Assembly: GCF_011303555.1 (NCBI RefSeq) | Contig: NZ_CP049868.1 | Span: 6,076,001 to 6,140,000 of the forward strand | Reading direction: 5' to 3' | Length of the DNA stretch: 64,000 nucleotides | Source: Pedobacter sp. HDW13 | GTDB taxonomy: Bacteria; Bacteroidota; Bacteroidia; Sphingobacteriales; Sphingobacteriaceae | Part shown: one piece after another, positions 28,229 to 37,188 of the stretch | Layout of the letters: each line of letters begins with the position of its first letter | How positions within the stretch are numbered: position 1 is the first letter of the stretch | Program-made: the position numbers and the translations under genes | Notes under the pieces: generated by a model | Told to the model about the DNA's origin: nothing | Databases searched by the model: none | The model's input: only the letters and a program-made list of their open reading frames with translations

Positions 28229-28262
28229 TTAATCTCATTTTAAGATGGTATCGTTATTTTTG
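28229..28262 (+). promoter_or_regulatory. promoter of the response regulator gene, with two phased TTAAT-like boxes
   Basis: TTAAT at 28229 and TTAAG at 28240 are 11 bases apart. A perfect -7 box TATTTTTG lies at 28255-28262, leaving 4 bases before the ATG at 28267. The same two elements occur upstream of the efflux gene at 30348, suggesting autoregulation by the encoded OmpR-type regulator. Confidence 0.5.
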
Positions 28263-28266
28263 CCCT

Positions 28267-28944
28267 ATGCAAAAAATTGGCATAGCCGAAGATGATCCGA
28301 AAATTGCCGCACTGCTCCAATCTGCACTTGAAGAAAGCGGCTACGAAGTACTCACCGTAAATAACGGTAACGAGGCCCGTAACCTGTTTCTGCCGGGCGA
28401 ATTCAATCTGCTTATCCTCGATATCATGATGCCGGGTTTAAATGGCCTCCAACTCTGCAAATACATTCGCGAACAAGGCGATGACACCCCAATTTTAATG
28501 CTTACCGCAATGGGCACTGTTGAAGACCGGGTAAACGGCCTCCATATCGGTGCAGACGATTATCTGGTTAAACCTTTTCACCTCAGAGAGCTTTTGGCAA
28601 GGGTTTCGGCATTGCTGCGAAGACAGCGTAGTAAAACTATAAAAGCAGCAGAACAACTGTGTTTTGAAGACCTTTGCCTAGACATGCGGAGCAAAAGCGT
28701 AACCCGAAATGGCCAGCCAATAACACTAAGTGCCAAAGAATTTACACTGCTGGAGCTCTTTTTAAAAAATCCCAACAGACTTTTATCGCGGCAGTACATC
28801 GCCGAAAAAGTTTGGGATGTTCATTTTGAAACGGGTACCAATGTAATTGATGTGTACATTAATTTTTTAAGGAACAAGATTGAAAAGGGCTTTGACCGGA
28901 AACTGATCCATACCAAAATTAACATGGGCTATATCCTTAAATAA
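28267..28944 (+). CDS. OmpR/PhoB-family response regulator (metal-efflux regulator, CusR/CzcR-like)
   Basis: A 225-residue two-component regulator. The receiver domain (about 1-115) has the acidic pocket (AEDD), the phosphoacceptor Asp at about 52 (LLILDIMMPGLNG) and the K in YLVKPF. A winged-helix DNA-binding domain follows (about 130-225; TLSAKEFTLLELFLKNPN, TNVIDVYINFLRNKI, ...INMGYIL). The start is at 28267, giving MQKIGIAEDD; an in-frame GTG at 28201 would add an unlikely 22-residue leader. The stop overlaps the kinase ATG by one base. Its position in front of a CzcCBA-type pump supports metal-responsive regulation; the metal is not evident. Confidence 0.9.
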   Translation: MQKIGIAEDDPKIAALLQSALEESGYEVLTVNNGNEARNLFLPGEFNLLILDIMMPGLNGLQLCKYIREQGDDTPILMLTAMGTVEDRVNGLHIGADDYLVKPFHLRELLARVSALLRRQRSKTIKAAEQLCFEDLCLDMRSKSVTRNGQPITLSAKEFTLLELFLKNPNRLLSRQYIAEKVWDVHFETGTNVIDVYINFLRNKIEKGFDRKLIHTKINMGYILK

Positions 28945-30313
28945 TGAAAATAAAAGACCGCATTGCACTTTACTTTACGCTAATCAGTACTGCGATGCTG
29001 CTGGCTGTGCTCTGCGTAATTTATTTCACATTTATGAGGTTTTTAAAGGCCGATTTTTTGAGCGCCTTACCGACCGTACGATGGTTACGGCCAAACTTTA
29101 CCTTGAGGCCGACGAGATTAGCCGCGATGCCGTAAGCAAAGTGCGCCACCAATACCTGCAGAAACTCAATAGCGAGGTGATCAGGATTTACGATGGAAAA
29201 GACAGGGCCACTTTTATTGGCGATTCAGCTCAATACTGGACCAAAGAAACCATTGAAAAAGTACGCAAACTTGGGCGTTTGCAATACACAGATGGCGAAC
29301 GCCAGGTAGTAGGCATTTATTACCGTGATAACCAGGGCGATTTTGTGATCCTGGTTTCAGCCAACGATCAGGGCTCGCACAACAGGCTTGCCAAACTGCT
29401 CAAAATCATGATCGTTGTTTTCGTTTTTATTTCGGTTATTCTTTTATTGCTAAGCAGGTGGATTGCCGAAAAAATGCTGAAACCCTTAAACCGGTTTATG
29501 CAGGAGGTACAGCAAATCGGATCGGGAAACATGGAAGCCCGCGTAGCAGTAACCCACAATAAAGACGAAATTAACCTTATTGCACAGAGTTTTAATCACC
29601 TGATGGAAGAACTCGAACATGCTTTTATCCTGCAAAAAACCTTTGTAGCCAATGCCTCGCACGAGCTGAGAACCCCCATTACCCGGATGATGATGCGTGC
29701 CGAGCTGGCGCTGGTGAAAGAAAGGGCTACCACCGATTATCAGCAAGCTCTTGCCGAAACAGTAGAGGATGCCGAAAAAATGGATCATATCATTACCGGT
29801 TTGCTGGCTTTAGCCAAAATGGATCTCGAATTGATTAATTCGCAGCTTTCGCCCATTGATCTGGATACTTTGCTCGATAAAATCAGTCAAGACTGGAAAA
29901 ACCAGAAACAACTTAATTTCATTGTACAGAAAAACATCAAACAAAAGGAAGCTTTGATTTTGGCTAATGCTGTTTTACTCCAAATTGCCCTTGACAATGT
30001 GATTGCCAATGCTTTTAAATTTTCGCAGGGTCAGGAAGTTAAAGCCCTGCTTACCGATAAAGGTGATTCATTGCAAATTTACATCAGTGATAAAGGTCCT
30101 GGTATTCCACTTGCACAACAAGTTGAAATATTTAAACCTTTTTACAGCAAGGCAAAAACTATGGGTTTTGAAGGCGAAGGCATGGGCCTTTACATGGCTC
30201 AGAAAATCATCGATCTTTTTAAAGGATCAATCGAAATCAGTCAACAAACAGGTACTGGATGCACCTTTATTATCGCCCTGCCCCGAATTAATCCCGTTTT
30301 AATTTCGATTTAA
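28944..30313 (+). pseudogene. two-component sensor histidine kinase, interrupted by a one-base frameshift
   Basis: The N-terminal reading frame (28944-29135) has the first transmembrane helix (TLISTAMLLAVLCVIYFTFM). The remaining protein continues in another frame from about 29060. Adding one T to the run of six at 29054-29059 restores a continuous kinase, joining ...FLKAD to FFERLTDRT and TAKLYLEADE. The intact product has a periplasmic sensor loop, second transmembrane helix (IMIVVFVFISVILLLLS), HAMP, HisKA (NASHELRTPITRM) and HATPase (NVIANAFKFS, DKGPGIP, GEGMGLYMAQ). It is the partner of the regulator at 28267. A homopolymer sequencing error is at least as likely as a real mutation. Confidence 0.85.
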
Positions 30314-30343
30314 TTCCGCTTTAATCCAGCAAAAATAGCTTTG
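30288..30343 (+). promoter_or_regulatory. phased TTAAT array and -7 box upstream of the CzcCBA-type operon
   Basis: TTAAT is found at 30288, 30299, 30310 and 30321, exactly 11 bases apart, so all lie on one face of the helix. This suits tandem binding by an OmpR-type regulator. A perfect -7 box TAGCTTTG follows at 30336-30343, with 4 bases to the ATG at 30348. The first boxes lie inside the 3' end of the kinase gene. Confidence 0.6.
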
Positions 30344-30347
30344 CCGA

Positions 30348-31619
30348 ATGAGAAGAATTTACTTTTTGTTCCTATCCTTTTGGCTATTGGCTACGCAGGC
30401 TTCATTTGCCCAAACCGGTACCTTAAAACTAAATCTTAAACAAGCAGAACAGTTTTTTTTAACCCGAAATTACGATTTAATTGCTGCTGGTTACGATGTA
30501 GAGCGTGCCAGGGCGGATGTAATAACAGCCAAATTGTTTGATAATCCTGAACTCCAGTACGAAAACCTGTTTTACAATCACGAAACCAAAAAATTCTTAC
30601 AAACCTCCTACCAATACGGGCAGTATGCAGCCTCCCTATCGCAATTGGTAAAACTAGCTGGCAAGCGCAATAAAAACATTAAACTGGCGCAAACGGGCAC
30701 TAAACTGGCTGAATTTGAATATTTTGATTTACTCCGCAGCCTGAAATTTGAACTGCGCAGTACCTTTTACAAAAGCTATTTTTCAGCTTCATCAGTTGCA
30801 GTATACCAGGAGCAGATCCGTTCTACCGAACAACTTTTAAAGGCGTACGAGTTACAACTGAAGATGGGTAATGTAGCCAATAAAGATGTAATCAGAATCA
30901 AATCATTGCTCATCGGGCTAAAGGCAGAACTGGCTGGTCTTTTAAATGAGTTGGAAGACAATTACAAAGACCTTAAACTGCTGTGTGGCATTAATGCAGT
31001 TACCCCGCTTGCCCTTGTTTTAAATACTGAAGCCATTGAACACCTGACAGCCGAACAGTTGCCTTACAGCCAGTTACTCGATTCGGCGCGTTTAAACCGC
31101 AACGATTTAAAACTCGCCAAAACCAATCTTGAGTATAACGAGGTAAACCTTAAACTCCAAAAGGCCATGGCCGTCCCTGATGTAGAAATATCGCTGAGCT
31201 ATGATCTTAAAGGTAATTACCCTGAAAAATATACCGGACTAGGATTAAAAATCCCAATCCCCCTCTTTAACCGGAACCAGGGTGAAATTAAAAAAGCCAA
31301 AATCGGAATTGATGCTGCCAATGCCAACATTCAAAAACAAGAGCTACAACTAGAAAACGATGTTTTTAATGCCTATCGCACAGCAATACGCAATGAAAAA
31401 TTGTTAAAAGATATCGATCCGGCTTTTAGCAGCGATTTTAACAAGCTCATTTCCGGACTGATTAAAAACTTTAAAGAGCGGAATATCAGTTTAATCGAAT
31501 TCCTTGATCTGTACGACGCCTACAAAGCCAATACACTCCAGCTAAACAAACTACAACTGGAACAAATGAACTCAAGGGCCGAACTCAACTATGTAACCGG
31601 CACCAATATTTTTAAATAA
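30348..31619 (+). CDS. TolC-family outer-membrane factor of an RND metal pump (CzcC/CusC-like)
   Basis: A 423-residue outer-membrane efflux protein with signal peptide ...LATQASFAQ. It carries two OEP repeats: LNLKQAEQFFLTRNYDLIAAGYDVERARADV and LLDSARLNRNDLKLAKTNLEYNEVNLKLQKAM, with amphipathic coiled-coil helices and a 'GLGLKIPIPLFNRNQGEIKKAK' beta-strand region at about 300. The trimer would form the exit duct for the pump encoded by the next two genes. It is the first gene of a three-gene set with 10-base and 28-base gaps. Regulation by the upstream two-component system is inferred from the TTAAT array. Confidence 0.88.
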   Translation: MRRIYFLFLSFWLLATQASFAQTGTLKLNLKQAEQFFLTRNYDLIAAGYDVERARADVITAKLFDNPELQYENLFYNHETKKFLQTSYQYGQYAASLSQLVKLAGKRNKNIKLAQTGTKLAEFEYFDLLRSLKFELRSTFYKSYFSASSVAVYQEQIRSTEQLLKAYELQLKMGNVANKDVIRIKSLLIGLKAELAGLLNELEDNYKDLKLLCGINAVTPLALVLNTEAIEHLTAEQLPYSQLLDSARLNRNDLKLAKTNLEYNEVNLKLQKAMAVPDVEISLSYDLKGNYPEKYTGLGLKIPIPLFNRNQGEIKKAKIGIDAANANIQKQELQLENDVFNAYRTAIRNEKLLKDIDPAFSSDFNKLISGLIKNFKERNISLIEFLDLYDAYKANTLQLNKLQLEQMNSRAELNYVTGTNIFK

Positions 31620-31629
31620 CGTACCCGAT

Positions 31630-32721
31630 ATGATGAACAAAAACTTAATAAAAGTGATCATTTTTCTGCTTTTAGGTTTAAGTATGGCCTGTAGCGAACA
31701 TAAAACCGAAGCCCAAAAAGAAAAATTTACCATAACCGATTCTTTACTTCAACGTTTGCTTATTGATACCGTACAACAAGCCAGCGGCAAAACCGAAATT
31801 ATTTTCTCGGCCAAGATCAGTGCCAACGAAGAACGTCGGTCGGAGCTTTTTCCTATGGTAAGCGGTACAGTAAACCAGGTAAATGTAAGGCTGGGCGACC
31901 GGGTAAGCAGCGGACAGTTACTGGCGCGGGTAAACAGTGCAGAAATGGCCGGTTTTGATAAGGAAGCAGTATCGGCCGGCGCCGAGATGCGCAGTGCAAA
32001 CCGCGCTTTAAAACAGGCCGAACAACTTTACGCAAGTGGCTTATCATCAGCAAAAGAGCTCGAAGAAGCTAAAAACGAATACCAGATAAAACAAGCCGAA
32101 CTTAAAAGGGCTACTGCCGTACTTAAGCTTAATGGCGGCAGCAAAAATGGCTCGTATGCTATCAAATCGCCTATCAGCGGTTTTATTATCGAAAAAAACG
32201 TGACCGAAAACATGCAGCTGCGCGGCGATAACGACAAAAGTTTGTTCACCATTGCCGACCTATCGAGTGTTTGGGCAATGATCAACATTTACGAATCAGA
32301 CATTTCGCGCGTACAGCCTGGCAATGCAGTTAACCTGTCTACCCTGGCCTACCCCGACCAGATTTTTACCGGCAAGATCGAGAAAATATACAACCTGGTA
32401 GATCAGGACAGCAAGGTGATGAACGCGCGGGTGGTAATTGCCAATCCAAACTTTTTGTTAAAACCGGGCATGCTTGGCACGGTTAAAGTATCGGCCAGTT
32501 CGGGTGTAGATTTGCCCGTGGTGAACTCGCGCGCTGTTATTTTCGACGAAAACAAAAATTATGTGCTTTTGCTGGATGCCACAAACAAAGTACATATCCG
32601 CGAAATAGAAATCGGGCACAAAACCGCCGATAAAATCTACGTCAAAAAGGGTATCGATGCCGGCGACCGTGTAATTGCCTCGAAACAGGTTTTTCTGTTC
32701 GAAAGCCTTAAAGCGCAATAA
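31630..32721 (+). CDS. periplasmic adaptor of an RND metal pump (CzcB/CusB-like lipoprotein)
   Basis: A 363-residue membrane-fusion protein with lipobox LSMACSEH, so it is anchored to a membrane by a lipid. It has a split lipoyl domain (VSGTVNQVNVRLGDRVSSGQLLARV ... YAIKSPISGFIIEKNVTENM), an alpha-helical hairpin (about 100-150), a beta-barrel domain (SVWAMINIYESDISRVQPGNAVNLS) and a membrane-proximal C-terminal domain (VNSRAVIFDENKNYVLL). It links the RND protein to the TolC-like protein. No His-rich or Met-rich metal-binding N-terminus is seen. Confidence 0.88.
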   Translation: MMNKNLIKVIIFLLLGLSMACSEHKTEAQKEKFTITDSLLQRLLIDTVQQASGKTEIIFSAKISANEERRSELFPMVSGTVNQVNVRLGDRVSSGQLLARVNSAEMAGFDKEAVSAGAEMRSANRALKQAEQLYASGLSSAKELEEAKNEYQIKQAELKRATAVLKLNGGSKNGSYAIKSPISGFIIEKNVTENMQLRGDNDKSLFTIADLSSVWAMINIYESDISRVQPGNAVNLSTLAYPDQIFTGKIEKIYNLVDQDSKVMNARVVIANPNFLLKPGMLGTVKVSASSGVDLPVVNSRAVIFDENKNYVLLLDATNKVHIREIEIGHKTADKIYVKKGIDAGDRVIASKQVFLFESLKAQ

Positions 32722-32749
32722 GATTTTTTCATCATTAAGCTTTTCCTAA

Positions 32750-35700
32750 ATGAATAAATTCATTAAAAACATCATAGGCTTTGCCTTGAAGAATAAATAC
32801 TTTATCTTTTTTGCCACTTTTATCCTTATCCTGGCAGGCTATTTCAGCTTTAAGCATACCACTATCGATGCATTTCCGGATGTAACCAATACCAACATCA
32901 CCATTATTACCCAATGGCCTGGTAGAAGCGCCGAAGAGGTAGAGAAATTTGTGAGCAGACCGCTCGAAATTGCCATGAACCCAACAGAAAAGCGAACCAG
33001 CATCCGTTCTTCATCGCTATTTGGATTATCAATTGTTAAAGTCAGTTTTGAAGACGATGTAGATTACGCCGCTGCAAGGGTGCAGGTAAACAACCATTTG
33101 GATGAAGCCGATCTGCCCGATGGTATACAACCCGAAGTGCAGCCACCTTATGGCCCAACAGGCGAGATTTTCCGTTATACCCTTACCAGCGATAAAGTAT
33201 CAGTACGCGAACTGAAAACCCTGCAGGATTGGGTGGTTAAACGCGAACTCTTATCGGTTTCGGGCATTGCCGATGTAGTTAGTTTTGGTGGCGAAGTTAA
33301 AACCTACCAGATTACCGTCGACCCGCAAAAAGCCATACAATATGGTGTAAGTGCGACTGAGCTTTTCGAGGCAGTTTCTAAAAGCAATATCAATGTGGGT
33401 GGCGATGTAATTGTACAAAGCGGACAAGCCTATGTGGTACGTGGTATTGGTGTGTTAAACAATATCGATGAAATTAGAAATGTAGTAGTTGATAACATAA
33501 ACGGCACTCCTGTTTACGTAAAAACCATTGCCAGTGTAGCCGAATCGGCCTTGCCTCGTTTGGGCCAGGTGGGCAGAGACCAGGACCCCGACGTGGTAGA
33601 AGGTATTGTGGTGATGCGTAAGGGAGGCAATCCGAGCGAAGTTATTGCCCGGCTAAAAGAAAAAATAAACGACATTAACCAAAACCTATTGCCGGGAGAT
33701 GTAAAAATCAAACCTTTTTACGATCGCGAAGACCTCGTTAACTATTCTGTACATACCGTAATGGGCAATATGCTCGAAGGGATTTTATTCGTAACCCTGA
33801 TCGTTTTCCTTTTCATGGCCGATTGGCGCACTACGCTCATTGTCTCCATCATTATTCCGCTGGCTTTGCTTTTTGCCTTTATCTGTCTAAAAATAAAGGG
33901 CATGCCAGCCAATTTACTCTCAATGGGTGCCATCGATTTCGGGATTATTATTGATGGTGCGGTAGTAATGGTCGAAGGCATTTTTGTAGCCCTCGATATG
34001 CGGGCGAAAAAGGTCGGTATGGCACGCTTTAATAAAATGAGCAAGCTTGGTTTCATCAAAAAAGCCTGCATGGAAAATGGCAAAGGCATCCTATTTGCCA
34101 AACTCATCATCATTACCGGACTGCTTCCCATTTTCACTTTCGAAAAAGTGGAAGGCAAAATGTTCTCGCCACTGGCCTGGACACTCAGTTTTGCATTATT
34201 GGGTGCCTTAATTTTAACTTTTACGTTGGTACCAGCTATGGCTAGTCTGCTGTTAAAAAAGAATGTAAAAGAAAAACACAATATCTTTTTAACCTGGATG
34301 ACCAAAGCTACCCTGAAATTTTATGATGTATGCTTTGATAAAAAACGTTTGGTATTTTCTATCTCCATCATGGTGCTGATACTTGGAGCTTTTAGCTTTA
34401 AGTTTCTGGGTACCGAATTTTTGCCCAGTCTGGATGAAGGCTCTATTTACGTAAGGGCAACCGGTCCGCTAAGTATTTCGCTAGATGAAACCAAAAAACT
34501 CTCAAACGAGATGCGAAAAATCTTTTTAAGCTTTGAAGAAGTAAAACAGGTAATGTCGCAAACTGGGCGCCCTAACGATGGTACCGATGCAACCGGCTTT
34601 TACAACATGGAATTTCATGTAGATATTTACCCTAAAAAAGAATGGAAACGCAAGCAGACCAAAGAACAGCTTATTGAGCGCATGCAGGAGAAGCTAAAAA
34701 GTTTCCCGGGCATTAGCCTCAACTTCTCGCAACCCATTTCGGATAATGTGGAAGAAGCAGTTTCGGGCGTAAAGGGCAGCATTGTGGTTAAACTATTTGG
34801 CGAAAATTTCGAATATATCGAAAAAGAGGAAGAAAAGATTGAAAAGATCCTTAAAACGGTTGACGGCATAGCTGATTTAGGGATTCTACGCAACCTCGGC
34901 CAACCAGAACTGCAGATTAATCTCGATCAGAAAAAGATGGCCCTTTACGGCGTAAGTACGGCCGATGCCAATGCCGTAATTGAAATGGCTATTGGCGGTA
35001 TAGCAGCTACACAGATTTTTGAAGGCGAAAGGAAATTCGATCTGGTGATCCGTTACCCCGAAGATTTCAGGAACGATGAAAGCTCGATCAGTAAACTGCG
35101 CATTCCTACCCTATCTGGTTCTAATGTACAACTGGGCGAAATTTCGAGCATCAAAAAAATAACCGGGCCCAGTATGATTTACCGCGACAAACATAAACGC
35201 TACGGAGCCATTAAATTTTCAATCCGCGGTCGCGATATGGGCAGTGTAATTGCCGAAGCCCAGGCTAAAGTTAACGCACAGATTAAATTGCCCAAAACCT
35301 ATCAACTGGAGTGGGCCGGCGATTTCGAAAACCAGCAAAGGGCTGTTTCCAGATTATCGCAGGCGGTGCCCATTAGTTTATTGCTTATCTTTTTTATCCT
35401 CTTTGTATTATTTGGCAACATTAAAGATGCCTTGCTGGTGCTAAACAATGTACCCTTTGCCATGATTGGTGGTATATTGGCGCTTTTAGTTGCAGGTGTA
35501 AACTTTAACATCTCTGCAGGTATTGGCTTTATTGCCCTGTTTGGCATCTGTGTACAGAATGGCGTGATATTAATTACCAAATTTAAAAGCAACATTACTG
35601 AATTAAAACACCTTAGCAACTGGACCTTTAGTGATGCCATGCGCGATGGCGTAGCCAGCAGGTTCAGACCGGTATTAATGACCGCACTCATGGCTGCAAT

Positions 35701-35881
35701 TGGTTTAATGCCAGCGGCACTTTCTACCGGAATCGGGTCGGAGGCTTCGAAGCCCCTTGCCATTGTAGTTATTGGCGGACTGATTACCAATACCTTGTTT
35801 AACCTCTTTGTATATCCCATCGTTTTCTACTGGGCCTATCAAAAGAAAGCCAAGGCAGAATTGCCAGCATTTTCAAACTAA
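32750..35881 (+). CDS. czcA: heavy-metal efflux RND transporter (CzcA/CusA family)
   Basis: A 1043-residue inner-membrane proton antiporter with 12 transmembrane helices and two large periplasmic loops. The transmembrane helix 4 motif GAIDFGIIIDGAVVMVE (about 393-410) carries the proton-relay Asp pair and matches the divalent-cation (HME1-3: Co/Zn/Cd/Ni) type rather than the Cu/Ag type; this rests on the known HME motif classes. Other landmarks are FPDVTNTNITI, QWPGRSAEEVEKFVSRPLE, FLPSLDEGSIYVRATGP and the repeat GIGFIALFGICVQNGVIL. The frame is intact, unlike the second RND gene at 40473. The operon ends at a hairpin at 35911-35938. Confidence 0.9.
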   Translation: MNKFIKNIIGFALKNKYFIFFATFILILAGYFSFKHTTIDAFPDVTNTNITIITQWPGRSAEEVEKFVSRPLEIAMNPTEKRTSIRSSSLFGLSIVKVSFEDDVDYAAARVQVNNHLDEADLPDGIQPEVQPPYGPTGEIFRYTLTSDKVSVRELKTLQDWVVKRELLSVSGIADVVSFGGEVKTYQITVDPQKAIQYGVSATELFEAVSKSNINVGGDVIVQSGQAYVVRGIGVLNNIDEIRNVVVDNINGTPVYVKTIASVAESALPRLGQVGRDQDPDVVEGIVVMRKGGNPSEVIARLKEKINDINQNLLPGDVKIKPFYDREDLVNYSVHTVMGNMLEGILFVTLIVFLFMADWRTTLIVSIIIPLALLFAFICLKIKGMPANLLSMGAIDFGIIIDGAVVMVEGIFVALDMRAKKVGMARFNKMSKLGFIKKACMENGKGILFAKLIIITGLLPIFTFEKVEGKMFSPLAWTLSFALLGALILTFTLVPAMASLLLKKNVKEKHNIFLTWMTKATLKFYDVCFDKKRLVFSISIMVLILGAFSFKFLGTEFLPSLDEGSIYVRATGPLSISLDETKKLSNEMRKIFLSFEEVKQVMSQTGRPNDGTDATGFYNMEFHVDIYPKKEWKRKQTKEQLIERMQEKLKSFPGISLNFSQPISDNVEEAVSGVKGSIVVKLFGENFEYIEKEEEKIEKILKTVDGIADLGILRNLGQPELQINLDQKKMALYGVSTADANAVIEMAIGGIAATQIFEGERKFDLVIRYPEDFRNDESSISKLRIPTLSGSNVQLGEISSIKKITGPSMIYRDKHKRYGAIKFSIRGRDMGSVIAEAQAKVNAQIKLPKTYQLEWAGDFENQQRAVSRLSQAVPISLLLIFFILFVLFGNIKDALLVLNNVPFAMIGGILALLVAGVNFNISAGIGFIALFGICVQNGVILITKFKSNITELKHLSNWTFSDAMRDGVASRFRPVLMTALMAAIGLMPAALSTGIGSEASKPLAIVVIGGLITNTLFNLFVYPIVFYWAYQKKAKAELPAFSN

Positions 35882-35910
35882 GGCTTTCCCCCAATAAGCT
35901 TAAAAACAAG

Positions 35911-35938
35911 CGGCCTGGATGAATATTCAACCAGGCCG
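35911..35938. terminator. hairpin after the RND operon
   Basis: CGGCCTGG/CCAGGCCG, an 8-bp GC-rich stem with a 12-base loop, lies 30 bases after the RND stop. It also faces the end of the small minus-strand gene at 35976, so it may act in both directions. Confidence 0.65.
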
Positions 35939-35975
35939 AAACTAAAACTTTAATCAATTATTGTCCAGAAAACTC

Positions 35976-36152
35976 CTACATCACATAAAATTTATTGAAA
36001 CACCTATAGCATTTATATCGCTTTACCGTTATAAACGGCAATATTGTTTTGAATAAAAACCCACGCGGCACCCTATCTGTCTCAGGGTTCTTACACTTGG
36101 GGCATTTCGGACAAGTTTTTACACTTGGCATCATTGGGGACGTGGTATTCAT
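35976..36152 (-). CDS. small Cys-rich, zinc-ribbon-like protein (58 aa)
   Basis: A 58-residue reading frame in a 476-base gap. It starts at an ATG ending at 36152 and stops with TAG at 35976-35978. Five cysteines sit in two knuckles: CPKCPKC at residues 14-20 and CYRC at 48-51, as in a zinc ribbon. The protein is basic and rich in K, R, F and Y. It has no transmembrane segment. The cysteine pattern and lack of internal stops argue that it is real. The rest of the gap (36153-36357) is AT-rich promoter sequence for the TetR gene. The role is unknown; a DNA- or RNA-binding or metal-binding protein is possible. Confidence 0.6.
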   Translation of the reverse strand: MNTTSPMMPSVKTCPKCPKCKNPETDRVPRGFLFKTILPFITVKRYKCYRCFNKFYVM

Positions 36153-36342
36153 ATAATAAGGAATAGTTGGTTTGCAAAACTAATTTATTGCGAGTTAAAT
36201 ATATAGAATTAAAACTACAAAAAAACCATTTTCGTCTACTTTTTACGGTTTTAGCTGTTTAATCAGGAGATAACTTTCACAAATATTGCTGTTCTGATCT
36301 TCAATAATTCGTTATTAATTTTTAAGTGAATGAATATTTATT

Positions 36343-36350
36343 TATTTTTG
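36343..36350 (+). promoter_or_regulatory. TAnnTTTG -7 box for the TetR/MFS operon
   Basis: TATTTTTG lies 7 bases before the TetR ATG at 36358. It is a perfect -7 match with a very short leader. Confidence 0.5.
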
Positions 36351-36357
36351 AAGCCTC

Positions 36358-36948
36358 ATGAGATTAAGAGATACAGAAAAAGTACTGCTGGTAAAGCAAA
36401 AGGCCATCGAACTGATTGTAAAAGATGGTTTGGAGGGTTTTAGCATGAATAAACTGGCCAAAGCCTGCCAGATTTCGGTGGCTACGCTATATATTTATTA
36501 TAAGGACCGTGATGATCTGATTGTTAAAATCACTATCGAAGAACTAGAATCGATGACCCAGGGGATTATGAAAGACTTTAACCCTGAAATGTCTTTCGAG
36601 CAGGGGCTTCATAAACAATGGGAAAACCGGTATGCATTTGCCAAAGAAAAACCGCAAATGAACTTGTTTTTTGATCAGTTGCGCAGCTCTAGTTACCAGC
36701 CAACGCTCCTTTCTGATGCCATTAGCGACTTTAAACTAACAATGGGCAAGTTTATGACCAATGCTATTCAACGTGGCGAAATTGAAAAAATGCCGCTCGA
36801 TGTGTACTGGTCTATCGCCTTTGCTCCCCTATACAACCTCATCCGCCTCGATCAGGAAGGTAAAAGTTTAGACGGCACCCCTTTTAAGGTAACCGACGCA
36901 GTGTTTTGGCAAACCTTTGATCTCGTGGTAAAAGCACTTAAAAAATAA
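36358..36948 (+). CDS. TetR-family transcriptional regulator
   Basis: A 196-residue regulator: an N-terminal helix-turn-helix (about 8-55; AIELIVKDGLEGFSMNKLAKACQISVATLYIYYKDRDDLI) and a C-terminal ligand-binding helical domain (about 75-196). It lies 4 bases before a small gene and about 240 bases before an MFS transporter, all on one strand, so it probably represses its own efflux operon and is relieved by an exported compound. No operator palindrome stood out clearly upstream. Confidence 0.88.
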   Translation: MRLRDTEKVLLVKQKAIELIVKDGLEGFSMNKLAKACQISVATLYIYYKDRDDLIVKITIEELESMTQGIMKDFNPEMSFEQGLHKQWENRYAFAKEKPQMNLFFDQLRSSSYQPTLLSDAISDFKLTMGKFMTNAIQRGEIEKMPLDVYWSIAFAPLYNLIRLDQEGKSLDGTPFKVTDAVFWQTFDLVVKALKK

Positions 36949-36952
36949 GATT

Positions 36953-37183
36953 ATGAATCCCGAAAATTTCGATCACATCCTGTTGTTCAAAACCAATATC
37001 ACTTTAGAAATGGCAAATCCATCGCTATGCACTTTATTGAACAACAACCCGGGTATCAACTCCTGGACGGTAGACCACGAAGATATAGACCGTGTGCTGC
37101 GCATTGTATCATACACCCTCTCGCATGCAGAGGTTATTCAATTACTTACCAGCCACGGCTACGAATGCTGTGAGCTTACCTAA
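36953..37183 (+). CDS. small HMA-like (ferredoxin-fold) protein lacking CxxC
   Basis: A 76-residue protein with predicted beta-alpha-beta-beta-alpha-beta order: ILLFKTNITLEMANPSL, LNNNPGINSWTVDHEDIDRVLRIV, HAEVIQLLTSHGYECCEL. This resembles heavy-metal-associated domains such as CopZ, but the metal-binding CxxC loop is replaced by 'TNITLEMANPS'; the only cysteines are C27 and C72-C73. It therefore probably does not carry copper in the usual way. The gene is 4 bases after tetR and 5 bases before the MFS gene, so it is cotranscribed with both. Confidence 0.7.
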   Translation: MNPENFDHILLFKTNITLEMANPSLCTLLNNNPGINSWTVDHEDIDRVLRIVSYTLSHAEVIQLLTSHGYECCELT

Positions 37184-37188
37184 CAAAT

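Noticed and set aside
29054..29059. Programmed ribosomal frameshifting in the sensor kinase
   Set aside because: A plain T run is slippery, but no downstream pseudoknot or stop arrangement is apparent, and kinases of this kind are not known to use it. A sequence error or mutation is simpler.
33742..34305. 187-residue antisense frame within the CzcA-type gene
   Set aside because: It lies entirely inside an intact 1043-residue RND gene, and its low-complexity basic translation is typical of a shadow frame. The antisense frame at 35302-35820 was rejected for the same reason.
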